This document shows, in pieces, positions 1 to 7,386 of a DNA stretch of 8,028 bases. Each line of letters begins with the position of its first letter. Positions within the stretch are counted from its first letter, which is position 1. This DNA comes from Bacteroidota bacterium (GTDB taxonomy: Bacteria > Bacteroidota > Bacteroidia > Flavobacteriales > Flavobacteriaceae), in the NCBI GenBank assembly GCA_015767395.1, contig JADWMI010000102.1, positions 1 through 8,028 on the forward strand. Reading direction: 5' to 3'. A model generated the notes under the pieces. It saw nothing but the letters and a program-made list of their open reading frames with translations. It was not told where the DNA came from and ran no database searches. Both the position numbers and the translations under genes were made by a program.

Positions 1-20
1 CAACCTTTAATAATTCTAAT

Positions 21-59
21 AAAAAAAGCCTGCAACTTAATCGTTACAGGCTTTTTTTT
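21..59. terminator. Bidirectional intrinsic terminator
   Basis: An A7 run, the stem half GCCTG, an interrupted CAAC/GTTA extension (one C-A mismatch, then three pairs), a 6-base loop (37-42), the matching CAGGC and a T8 run form a classical rho-independent hairpin. T-rich tails exist on both strands, so it can stop transcription from either side. It begins at the stop codon of the minus-strand frame 58-165, whose transcripts it would end. It could also end a plus-strand gene lying before the window. Either way it insulates the sigma-factor operon from upstream transcription. Confidence 0.85.
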
Positions 60-165
60 AAAAAGTAAATCCACTTTTTGAGCTTGAAAATTTAAAACCC
101 AAACCATATTTTTCATTTAGATTTAGCCATTTTTGAAGCATAGCTTCTTGAATTCCAAATAATCC
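58..165 (-). pseudogene. Possible 3' remnant of an unidentified minus-strand gene
   Basis: The minus strand has an open frame of 35 codons ending in TAA at 60-58, directly against the terminator hairpin, as the end of a real gene would be. The residues look protein-like: the stretch QEAMLQKWLNLNEKYGLGFK suggests an amphipathic helix, followed by a Ser/Lys-rich segment ending GFTF. In frame, the reading is closed by a TAG at 168-166, and the only internal ATG (141-139) would leave just 27 residues. No coding continuation is visible further upstream on that strand. I read it as the C-terminal scrap of a truncated gene. I do not recognise the family. It could also be a 27-residue small protein or a chance frame. 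Confidence 0.35.
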
Positions 166-325
166 CTACCTATAAAAATAATATATAATATCACAAATTG
201 TTAAAAAATTTGTTTTTATATTTACGGCCTTGTCACTTCTGTGAGACTAGAATGTTAATCGTGTTTTCGAAGTCATTTCTTTGTAATCAACTATTCTACG
301 AATAAATCCTTGGGCATATTTTTAA
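166..325. other. Intergenic region and probable 5' leader of the sigma gene
   Basis: No coding potential is visible here on either strand. It holds the candidate promoter and then a leader of mixed composition that is less AT-rich than the bases before it. The leader contains only weak pairing: a 4-bp hairpin TCAC-TTCT-GTGA around 232-243, and TAGAAT (248-253), which can pair with ATTCTA (293-298). Neither resembles a riboswitch I know. The last codon before the sigma ATG, 323-325, is an in-frame TAA. Confidence 0.5.
197..224 (+). promoter_or_regulatory. Candidate Bacteroidota-type promoter for the sigma-factor operon
   Basis: The Bacteroidota housekeeping promoter has a -33 TTG/TTTG element and a -7 TAnnTTTG element. 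Here ATTG (197-200) is followed after 16 bp by TATATTTA (217-224), which matches TAnnTTTG except for the last base. Transcription would start near 230, giving a leader of about 95 bases before the ATG at 326. The region is so AT-rich that chance matches are likely, and the spacing is on the short side, so this is a modest-confidence call. A promoter recognised by the operon's own sigma factor could also lie here, but its consensus cannot be read from one sequence. Confidence 0.4.
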
Positions 326-925
326 ATGAAAAAAACTGACCACAACGAATTACTGCTATTTAATAATTTTAAAAACGGTAAAGAACGTGCCTTTGAATAC
401 TTTTACAATAAGTATTATAGTCAAATTTTAGGGTTTAATATTCAGTTTCTTCATATTAAAGAGGAGGCCAAAGGTATTACGCAGGAAGCATTTATTAATC
501 TCTGGCTTAATAAGGATAAAATTTCAACACCTCCAGGTATTCAATCTTTTTTATACACTTATGCAAAATCGAAATGCATAAATATGTTAAAACATAATAA
601 GGTTAAAGAGAAGTACAAGAATAAAACCTTAAATGAAAAGGAGCAACAATTAGACTTACAGATTTTAAAATCAATGAAATTTGATTCATTAACTTTAATC
701 GAATTAGAAGACTTAATTAATAAAGTAATTGATGAACTTCCTGATACAACAAAACAAATTTTCATAAAAAAACGTTTTGAAAATAAAAAAAATAAAGAAA
801 TTTCCGAAGAGATGGAAATCAGCTTAAAAACAGTTGAAGCGCATATGACAAAGGCTTTAAAGATTTTAAAACTCCAATTATCTTCCTATCTACCCACGAT
901 TTTAATTAGTATTTGTATTCACTAA
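326..925 (+). CDS. ECF-type RNA polymerase sigma factor (Bacteroidota sigma-70 family)
   Basis: This 199-residue protein has the two-domain layout of extracytoplasmic-function sigma factors. Region 2 covers about residues 16-95, with the region 2.2 helix EEAKGITQEAFINLW at 46-60 and a basic 2.3/2.4 segment at 71-98 that would melt and read the -10 element. Region 4 covers about 127-185, with the core-binding LPDTTKQIF motif (138-146) and a helix-turn-helix at 157-178 (EISEEMEISLKTVEAHM) for -35 recognition. Length and composition fit the ECF group expanded in Bacteroidota (TIGR02985 type), including the short hydrophobic C-terminal tail (188-199). The start is fixed by an in-frame TAA immediately before the ATG, and the next Met is at residue 87. 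It should be controlled by the FecR protein at 1511-2632 and direct transcription of the susCD genes. Target promoters are not identifiable from the sequence alone. Confidence 0.93.
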   Translation: MKKTDHNELLLFNNFKNGKERAFEYFYNKYYSQILGFNIQFLHIKEEAKGITQEAFINLWLNKDKISTPPGIQSFLYTYAKSKCINMLKHNKVKEKYKNKTLNEKEQQLDLQILKSMKFDSLTLIELEDLINKVIDELPDTTKQIFIKKRFENKKNKEISEEMEISLKTVEAHMTKALKILKLQLSSYLPTILISICIH

Positions 926-963
926 TCGTAAAAATTTAACTTTTTTCATAGGGTATTCTTAAA

Positions 964-1014
964 CTTAGGTGTACTTACTTAAAGGTAATTCTATAAAAGC
1001 CTATAAAACCTAAG
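964..1014 (+). repeat. Inverted repeat and small direct repeat in the sigma-doxX gap
   Basis: CTTAGGT (964-970) and ACCTAAG (1008-1014) are perfect 7-bp inverted arms enclosing 37 bases. Inside lies a small hairpin, TTACT-TAAA-GGTAA (975-988), and two copies of CTATAAAA (991-998 and 1001-1008). The structure ends 10 bp before the doxX ATG, so it could be a folded leader, a weak processing site or a protein-binding site that sets doxX/fecR expression apart from the sigma gene. There is no T-run after it, so it is not an intrinsic terminator. In DNA this AT-rich, some of this may be coincidence. Confidence 0.35.
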
Positions 1015-1024
1015 AAAAAGAAAC

Positions 1025-1480
1025 ATGATAAGATTCTCTATTTTATTATCCCGACGACAAACTGGCAATAATATAATAGCAATTAGTATTGGAATCGTAT
1101 ATCTATGGTTTGGTATATTAAAGTTTTTTCCAAATTTAAGTCCGGCAGAAGAAGTTGCTAAAGACACTATTAATATTTTATTCTTAGGCATGATTCCTTC
1201 AAACATCTCCATAATCATGTTAGCTATTTGGGAAACAGTAATAGGATTGCTTCTTCTTACAAACAATTATCAACGATTGGCAATAACATTAGGTTTAGTA
1301 CATATTACATTAACATTTATACCTTTTATTGTTTTTCCTGATCTCTCATTTGGCGAAGTTCCTTTTTCATTTACATTACTTGGTCAATACATTGCTAAGA
1401 ACATCATTATTTTAAGTGCCCTTATCAGTTTATTAAAAAGGTCTAATGAAACAACCTATAAATTGTCAAACATTAATTAA
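1025..1480 (+). CDS. DoxX-like small integral membrane protein
   Basis: A 151-residue protein with four predicted membrane helices at about residues 16-34, 61-79, 85-104 and 121-138. The first helix ends in VYLWFGILKFFP followed by SPAEEVA (39-45), a signature of DoxX/YkgB-type (DUF417-like) proteins. The second carries the buried acidic residue of the family in IWETVIGLLLL (68-78). The family is a set of inner-membrane proteins, some linked to quinone or thiol redox chemistry, mostly of unknown function. The N-terminus is basic (RR at 10-11), consistent with a cytoplasmic start. It lies 99 bp after the sigma gene and 30 bp before fecR, so it is probably co-transcribed with fecR. Its location between a sigma factor and its cognate regulator is unusual and may mean a role in sensing or simply an inserted gene. 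Membrane topology and family are well supported; function is not known. Confidence 0.8.
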   Translation: MIRFSILLSRRQTGNNIIAISIGIVYLWFGILKFFPNLSPAEEVAKDTINILFLGMIPSNISIIMLAIWETVIGLLLLTNNYQRLAITLGLVHITLTFIPFIVFPDLSFGEVPFSFTLLGQYIAKNIIILSALISLLKRSNETTYKLSNIN

Positions 1481-1510
1481 AACACATTGCTATTTAAACT
1501 ATAACATATT

Positions 1511-2632
1511 ATGAATTCTAATTTAATATTTAAATACCTTAATCACAACGCTTCAGAAGAAGAAGTCACTACTGTTTTTGAATGGATTGAATCCTCTGAA
1601 GAAAACAAAAATCAATTCATAGCTTTAAAAAAAGTCTGGGCTCTTACCGCATCAGAAGAAGACTCTAAGCCTGTTGTCTGGGAAAAAATTGAAAAAGAAA
1701 TATCAAAATCTAAAAAAAGAAAACGCTTCAAACTTTGGAAGTACGCAGCTGTATTTGTAATATTTATTGGGTTAGGAAAAACGGTATCCGTAATAAGTAA
1801 CGCTGAATCTACAACTTCCAACAAAGTGGTTCTGGAGTTAGAAAATGGTGATATAAATTATATTACTGAAACACAAGATAAAAATCTTTTAAATAACAAA
1901 GGTAAGGTTATTGCAGAACAGCATGCAAATGAAATTATTTATCAGCCTAAGGCTGCTAATAATGATATAGCCTACCATACCCTTAAAATACCTTATGGAA
2001 AAACCTTTAAGGTGACGCTTTCTGATGGTAGTATTGTACATCTAAATTCTGGAACAACATTGAAATATCCGGAACAGTTTGATTTAGAAAGCAACAGAAA
2101 AGTATACCTAACCGGGGAAGCTTTTTTTGAAGTCGCAAAAGACAAAAAACGCCCTTTTATTGTTCACTCAAATAACCTTGATGTAGAAGTTCTGGGAACT
2201 GTATTTAACATAAGCGCCTATCCCGATCAAACCGCTACAGATGTGGTTTTAATAGAAGGTTCGGTGCGCCTGTCAGAAAACACAAACCCCCTAAACAATA
2301 CTTTATTAGCGCCAAATTATAAAGCCTCTTGGAATGACACATCGAAAGCATTTGACATAGAAAATGTGGATGTTAACATATACAAAGCATGGACACATGG
2401 AGAGCTTGTTTTTAAAGATGCTTCTTTTGCCTCGATTTCTAAAAAGCTAGAGCGTTCTTATAATGTGCAAATTATAAATAATAATCATTTTTTAGCTACT
2501 CAAAAATTTACCGGAACTATTAATATAAAGGAGTCCAGCGTAGAAAATATACTAGATTCATTTGAGTTAGATACGCCTTTTGAATATTCAAAACGAGACA
2601 ATGTTATAGAAATAACCAACCCTAATTTATAA
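1511..2632 (+). CDS. FecR-family anti-sigma factor / sigma regulator
   Basis: This 373-residue protein is a single-pass inner-membrane signal transducer. Residues 1-70 are cytoplasmic and would bind the sigma factor (helical, with WEKIEKEISKSKKRKR at 57-72). A basic stretch leads into one membrane helix at about 74-92. The periplasmic part contains the FecR domain (about 157-255), with its hallmark stretches PYGKTFKVTLSDGS (161-174), HLNSGT (177-182), YLTGEAFFEV (199-208) and VLGTVFNISAY (228-237). A C-terminal DUF4974/FecR_C domain follows (about 297-370: GELVFKDASFASISKKLE, then KFTGTINIKESSVENIL). Length is normal for Bacteroidota members. By analogy with FecR/FecA, the C-terminal part should contact the STN domain of the SusC transporter encoded 14 bp downstream. 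Gly229-Thr230 is in the region where related regulators self-cleave; whether this protein does so is inference. Confidence 0.93.
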   Translation: MNSNLIFKYLNHNASEEEVTTVFEWIESSEENKNQFIALKKVWALTASEEDSKPVVWEKIEKEISKSKKRKRFKLWKYAAVFVIFIGLGKTVSVISNAESTTSNKVVLELENGDINYITETQDKNLLNNKGKVIAEQHANEIIYQPKAANNDIAYHTLKIPYGKTFKVTLSDGSIVHLNSGTTLKYPEQFDLESNRKVYLTGEAFFEVAKDKKRPFIVHSNNLDVEVLGTVFNISAYPDQTATDVVLIEGSVRLSENTNPLNNTLLAPNYKASWNDTSKAFDIENVDVNIYKAWTHGELVFKDASFASISKKLERSYNVQIINNNHFLATQKFTGTINIKESSVENILDSFELDTPFEYSKRDNVIEITNPNL

Positions 2633-2646
2633 ATACAACTTAAAAT

Positions 2647-5600
2647 ATGACTTTTACTTTGCATCCAAAATTTAGAAAAATAGTACTAATCCTAAGTGTC
2701 ATTTTATATAGTTTTAAAGGTTTTTCACAAACAAAGTCCATAAACTTAAATTTTACAGATAAGCCTTTAAGCGTTGTTATTAAATCTATAGAAGAACAAT
2801 CAACATATAGGGTTCTCTTTAATACTTCAAAAATTGATTACAACAAAAAAGTTACTATTAAAATCAATAATGGCTCCTTAGAAGAAGCGCTTGATCTCCT
2901 GTTTAAAGATACAGGCATTTCTTATGTTATAAAGGACAATCAAATTGTATTAATTGAAGGTGAAACAGAAAACATTAAAGCGCCTTCCCCAATACAAGAA
3001 AGACTCATTAAAGGAAAGGTAATAAGTGCCACTGATAATTTTCCGCTTTTAGGAGCAACGGTTTTAATTAAAGGTACCTCTATGGGTGCTGTAACTGACT
3101 TTAAGGGCGAATTTGTTTACTTATCAAAAGGAGTTGACATTGAAAACACCGTATTAGCAGTCTCTTATTTAGGGTTCAAAACAGCAGAAATAAACATTGG
3201 TTCAAAATCCAATTTTGAAATCTATTTAGAAGAAGACTTTGCTGCTTTAAATGAAGTAGTTATTACCTCTTCCTATGGGACAAAAAAGTTAAAGCAAGAA
3301 GTTGTTGGGAGCATTGTTTCTGTAAATCCAAAAGACATCGCGATAGAGCAACCCGCTATTGCATTTGACCAATTGCTGGAAGGTCAAATTTCTGGGGTAC
3401 TCATAGAAACCAATCCTCAACTTGGAAAGCCTGTAACCATAAATATTAGAGGTCAAGGTTCTTTAACGCCTTTAGGCGGTGTAGGCACCTCAACACAACC
3501 ACTTATTATTGTAGATGGCATTATCTTATCAGAGGAAACCGGTTTAGATGGCAATAATTTCTTTGATGGTGGTGAAGGCCTTCTTGAAGAAAACTTGCTA
3601 AACCCACTGGCACGAGTTGGTATAGAAGACATTGAAAGCTTTAACATTTTAAAAGATGCCGCCGCAGTAGGGCTTTACGGAGCAGATGCTGCCAATGGCG
3701 TTATTATTATCACGACCAAATCCGGAAAAAAAGGACGCATTCGCTATAAAGCTTCAGTACAAGCTGGTATTACAACAGCCTTTAATGGTCTTAAATATTT
3801 AAATGGAGAACAATACCAAGCCGTTTTAAACTCATATCACACAAATAACGGCGATTTAAACAATGTACAAAACTGGAACGGAGTTAATACAGATTGGTTT
3901 AATCTATTAAATGAACCCGGTCTATTTAATCGGTATAATTTTGGTGTTTCCGGAGGTAAAGGCAATTGGAGATATAGAGCTAATATAGGTTATCAAAAGA
4001 ATGATGAAGCCCAAAAAGAAAACAGCTACGAAAAGTTAAACTCGTCCTTCTCTTTAGATTATAAAAAGCAGGATTTTAGTGTAAGTGCCCGTTTCGCTCC
4101 TTCAATTGCCGTAAAAAACGACCCCAACAAGCTGTATTCCTTTGCTTTGGCTCCAAATATTGCACCTTATGATGAAAATGGTGATTTCACAAGATTTGAT
4201 TTCTATGGCAACCCTTTGGCAGTAGCCACTCAAAACAAATCAGAGTCTAAAACATTAGCCTTTTTAGGAAGCCTTAAATTAGATTATAATATTCTAGATA
4301 ATTTAAAGTTCTCAACCCTCTTTGGAATGGACTTCTCTAATAAAGATGAAGATAAATTCTTTTCAGGTTTAAATGGATCCGGAATTTTAAATGACGGTAC
4401 CATGGGTAGACGTCTTCTAAGAGATCGGGACACGCAACGTTGGAACTGGAATGCTTCCCTATTTTACGACACTACATTTAATGAAAATCACGTGTTTGAT
4501 GCCTTAATTGGTGTTGAAACACGCCAAGAAAAAGTAGACTTCTCGTATGCCAGAGGTGATGGATTTGACGATTATACAAATCCTCAACCTATTGAGACGG
4601 CAGAAAAACAAGATTATGAAAGCGATAGTTCTGAAAACACTGGTAGATCCTTTTTTACGCAGTTGAATTACAATTTTGATCAAAGATATTTTTTATTAGT
4701 CAATTTTAGAATAGACCAAAGTTCTGCTTTTGGATCCGATAACAACACCGCTATTAATGGTGGTTTAGGTATCAGCTGGAATATTAGTAATGAATCCTTT
4801 TTAGAAAACAGTGAATTTGTAGATTTTTTAAGCCTTAGAACTAGTTATGGTACCACAGGAAATTCTAGAATAGGATCTTACCGTGCATTAGGCTTGTATA
4901 CAGTAAGTGATACTGGCAGAGGTTATAATGGATTAAATTACGCCAATTTAACATCGGCTCCAAACCCCAACCTAGGATGGGAAACTAATATAAAATTTAA
5001 TGTAGGGATTGATTTCAACTTTTTAAACAAATTTAAATTCACTACTGATTTTTTTAGAGACAATATAATAGATCAAATTGTAACCAGAAATGTTATTGTA
5101 GAGACTGGTTTTGGGTCAGCTCAAATTAATGGTGCCGAAATGTATAATCAAGGTATAGAGTTTAGTTTACAAGCAAAATGGCTTCAAAAAGAAAACTTTT
5201 CATGGAAAACCAATTTTAATTTTACTAAAATTAAAAACAAAGTAACCTCACTAACAGGTTTAGGATCAGATTTTTCAAGTGCTGAATCTGCGCGTTCTCA
5301 AACAATTGGTTATCCAACCTCAGCAATTTGGGGTTATAATTTTATAGGTATCGATCCTGCAACAGGCCGTGAATTACTTAATGTAGCCGATCAAATCTAT
5401 GACTCGGCAACAGTTGCCAGCCAATTTGATTCTTCAAACTGGACACCTATAGGTGACTCTCAACCTGATTTTTATGGAGGGTTTAGCAATAATTTTTCCT
5501 ATAAAGATTTTAATTTAAATATAATTATGTCTTATACCCACGGATCAGATTATTTGGTGGACCGTAACCTTTATGACAACTACCGTATTTTAAGCAATAG

Positions 5601-5937
5601 AAATATAAGCGTAAATGTTTTTGAAGACGCATGGTTTAAGGTAGGTGATAATGCGATACACCCTATAATTGCTAATAATAACCGTATTATTTCAAACTCT
5701 AGTAAATACCTTTTTGACGAATCGCACATTAAATTGAAGTCGGTTAGTTTGAGTTATAACCTTCCAGTAAACAAATATAAGCTTCCATTAAAATCATTAA
5801 GTTTTCTTCTTAACGGATCAAATTTACATTATTGGTTTAAAGAAAAGAGCCCTGATGGAAAAAATGGTATTGCTGAATTTAGAAACCAATACCCGGAAAT
5901 GCGCTCTGTTACACTTGGAATTAAAACAACATTTTAA
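2647..5937 (+). CDS. SusC/RagA-type TonB-dependent outer-membrane transporter with STN signalling domain
   Basis: At 1096 residues this is a full-length SusC-family importer that uses TonB energy to move a ligand bound by SusD across the outer membrane. A signal peptide ends at about residue 27 (KFRKIVLILSVIL, then FKGFSQ). Next come an STN (secretin/TonB short N-terminal) domain at about 33-104, a carboxypeptidase-regulatory-like beta-sandwich at about 121-195 (IKGKVISATDNFPLLGATVL), the TonB box LNEVVIT (201-207) and a plug domain at about 216-360. The plug carries the SusC signatures QPLIIVDGI (284-292) and DIESFNILKDAAAVGLYGAD (328-347), ending ANGVIIITTKSG. The remainder is the 22-strand barrel, closing on a terminal Phe as barrel-assembly signals do. 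The STN domain marks it as a transducer that reports ligand uptake to the FecR protein encoded just upstream. SusD begins 3 bp after its stop. The ligand is unknown. Confidence 0.96.
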   Translation: MTFTLHPKFRKIVLILSVILYSFKGFSQTKSINLNFTDKPLSVVIKSIEEQSTYRVLFNTSKIDYNKKVTIKINNGSLEEALDLLFKDTGISYVIKDNQIVLIEGETENIKAPSPIQERLIKGKVISATDNFPLLGATVLIKGTSMGAVTDFKGEFVYLSKGVDIENTVLAVSYLGFKTAEINIGSKSNFEIYLEEDFAALNEVVITSSYGTKKLKQEVVGSIVSVNPKDIAIEQPAIAFDQLLEGQISGVLIETNPQLGKPVTINIRGQGSLTPLGGVGTSTQPLIIVDGIILSEETGLDGNNFFDGGEGLLEENLLNPLARVGIEDIESFNILKDAAAVGLYGADAANGVIIITTKSGKKGRIRYKASVQAGITTAFNGLKYLNGEQYQAVLNSYHTNNGDLNNVQNWNGVNTDWFNLLNEPGLFNRYNFGVSGGKGNWRYRANIGYQKNDEAQKENSYEKLNSSFSLDYKKQDFSVSARFAPSIAVKNDPNKLYSFALAPNIAPYDENGDFTRFDFYGNPLAVATQNKSESKTLAFLGSLKLDYNILDNLKFSTLFGMDFSNKDEDKFFSGLNGSGILNDGTMGRRLLRDRDTQRWNWNASLFYDTTFNENHVFDALIGVETRQEKVDFSYARGDGFDDYTNPQPIETAEKQDYESDSSENTGRSFFTQLNYNFDQRYFLLVNFRIDQSSAFGSDNNTAINGGLGISWNISNESFLENSEFVDFLSLRTSYGTTGNSRIGSYRALGLYTVSDTGRGYNGLNYANLTSAPNPNLGWETNIKFNVGIDFNFLNKFKFTTDFFRDNIIDQIVTRNVIVETGFGSAQINGAEMYNQGIEFSLQAKWLQKENFSWKTNFNFTKIKNKVTSLTGLGSDFSSAESARSQTIGYPTSAIWGYNFIGIDPATGRELLNVADQIYDSATVASQFDSSNWTPIGDSQPDFYGGFSNNFSYKDFNLNIIMSYTHGSDYLVDRNLYDNYRILSNRNISVNVFEDAWFKVGDNAIHPIIANNNRIISNSSKYLFDESHIKLKSVSLSYNLPVNKYKLPLKSLSFLLNGSNLHYWFKEKSPDGKNGIAEFRNQYPEMRSVTLGIKTTF

Positions 5938-5940
5938 ACT

Positions 5941-7386
5941 ATGAAAAAAACAACACTATATATACTCGTACTATGCATGACGTTTTACGCCTGCAGTGAT
6001 TTTTTAGATCAGGAACCAGATCAGCAAATATCTATTAACGAGCAACTCGCTTCTAAAGAAGGCGTTTTAATGGCTCTTAATGGGATATACAAAGATCTCG
6101 AAGCTTTGTTTTCTTCCGGAGAGATTATTTATGCCGATGTACAAGGTGGCAATATAACCTTTACGCCAGCAACTAACGACAAATTGATTGAAACCCCTTC
6201 TGCCATTGAAAAAAGTTATGAGTTTTCTGACCGAGAAGATGAGTCTGATTATGCCAACTATTACAAAGAATTATATGATATTATAAATCAAACAAACATT
6301 ATTTTGTCAAAATTTGATAGCTATGCATTCTTTACCGAAAATGAACAAAATCAATTACAAGCAGAGTTACTAACCATTAGAGCCTTTGCACATTACCAAA
6401 TAGCCATTCATTACGCGCAACCATATCATTTTACACCAGACGCATCTCATTTAGGGGTTATTTATAATACAACAATCTTAATTGCAGGTGTTGATTTCCC
6501 TTCAAGGTCCACCCTAAAAGAAACTTATGATCTTATAAAATTTGATTTAAATACAGCTTTAAGCTTATATACAAATACACAGGCACTAGCCGGCCCTAAT
6601 CACTCCTATTTTAACACCAATACCACGCAAGCACTCTATGCCAGAATGGCGTTGCAAATGAACGATTGGGAACAAGCATTCAACGCTGCTAATACAGTAA
6701 TAACAACTTCTGGTGTTTCACTTACATCTAAAGAAAACTATGTAGCCGAATGGGAGTTAGACGAAGTGCCTATCAGCGAAATATTATTAGAGTTCTCAGC
6801 TCCAAGAACATCAGAAGGGGATGTATCTTCTAGTATATCAGCTCATTTTATTTACAACTCGCCTATTAATTACGCAAAATACGTAGCGTCTGGTGATTTA
6901 CTAAACCTCTATGAACCCAACGATATTAGAGCTGATATGTTTTTAGAAGTACCACTCCCAACAATTATTAATAACATTGAACAAGATTTACCGTATTATT
7001 TCACCAAAAAATTTCAAGGAAATGCAGGCACAAGTTTTATTCGCCTTTCAGAAATGTATTTGATTCGTGCTGAAGCCAATGCGCGATTAGCGAATATGAC
7101 TAACGCTTTAACCGACTTAAATACCATTAGAGAGCGCTCTAATTTACTTCCTTTAGAAATAACGGCAAATGTATTAGAAAGTATCTTTTTAGAACGCCGT
7201 AGAGAACTTGCTTTTGAAGGGCATCTGCTATTTGACATCGCACGATATAAAAAAGATGTGAATAGAAACTTGGGATGTATCGCCAATACCTGCAACCTCA
7301 GTTATCCATCAAATTACTTTATATTACCTATTCCGGCTAGCAGTACAGATTTAAACGAAAACATACAACAAAATGAAGGCTATTAA
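5941..7386 (+). CDS. SusD/RagB-type substrate-binding surface lipoprotein
   Basis: This 481-residue lipoprotein would form the lid over the SusC transporter and capture its ligand outside the cell. The signal peptide ends in a lipobox FYAC, with Cys18 as the lipidated residue, followed by the typical SDFLDQEP. The N-terminal SusD-like domain (about 19-225) contains the TPR-like helix motif TIRAFAHYQIA (145-155). The C-terminal RagB/SusD domain (about 275-481) has FIRLSEMYLIRAEANARL (366-383), ERRRELAFEGHLLFDIARY (418-436) and the family ending, from ILPIPAS (461-467) to QQNEGY (476-481). Two cysteines, 446 and 451, sit just before this ending and could form a disulfide. Its start is 3 bp after susC, and its last 14 bases overlap the next gene, so translation is probably coupled. 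Length is within the usual range. Substrate cannot be inferred. Confidence 0.95.
   Translation: MKKTTLYILVLCMTFYACSDFLDQEPDQQISINEQLASKEGVLMALNGIYKDLEALFSSGEIIYADVQGGNITFTPATNDKLIETPSAIEKSYEFSDREDESDYANYYKELYDIINQTNIILSKFDSYAFFTENEQNQLQAELLTIRAFAHYQIAIHYAQPYHFTPDASHLGVIYNTTILIAGVDFPSRSTLKETYDLIKFDLNTALSLYTNTQALAGPNHSYFNTNTTQALYARMALQMNDWEQAFNAANTVITTSGVSLTSKENYVAEWELDEVPISEILLEFSAPRTSEGDVSSSISAHFIYNSPINYAKYVASGDLLNLYEPNDIRADMFLEVPLPTIINNIEQDLPYYFTKKFQGNAGTSFIRLSEMYLIRAEANARLANMTNALTDLNTIRERSNLLPLEITANVLESIFLERRRELAFEGHLLFDIARYKKDVNRNLGCIANTCNLSYPSNYFILPIPASSTDLNENIQQNEGY

Noticed and set aside
230..300. Possible riboswitch or structured RNA in the sigma leader
   Set aside because: Only a 4-bp hairpin and one 6-bp long-range pairing could be found; nothing matches a known riboswitch core, and pairing this short is expected by chance.
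559..765. Minus-strand open frame of 68 codons inside the sigma gene
   Set aside because: It lies wholly antisense to a well-supported sigma factor and has low-complexity, Ser/Phe/Cys-rich content with no recognisable domain.
991..1266. Minus-strand open frame of 91 codons over the doxX gene
   Set aside because: It is antisense to a DoxX-like protein with clear family motifs; its hydrophobic stretches are mirror artefacts of the membrane-helix codons.
1481..1510. Possible separate promoter for fecR
   Set aside because: The 30-bp gap shows no TAnnTTTG-like element or matching -33 element; co-transcription with doxX is simpler.
1612..1824. Minus-strand open frame of 70 codons inside fecR
   Set aside because: It is antisense to the N-terminal and membrane part of FecR, with no domain and no start context.
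3453..3647. Minus-strand open frame of 64 codons inside susC
   Set aside because: It is antisense to the conserved plug region of SusC, and its Ser/Pro/Lys-rich composition is typical of shadow frames.
7014..7295. Minus-strand open frame of 93 codons inside susD
   Set aside because: It is antisense to the most conserved helices of the SusD C-terminal domain, with no independent support.
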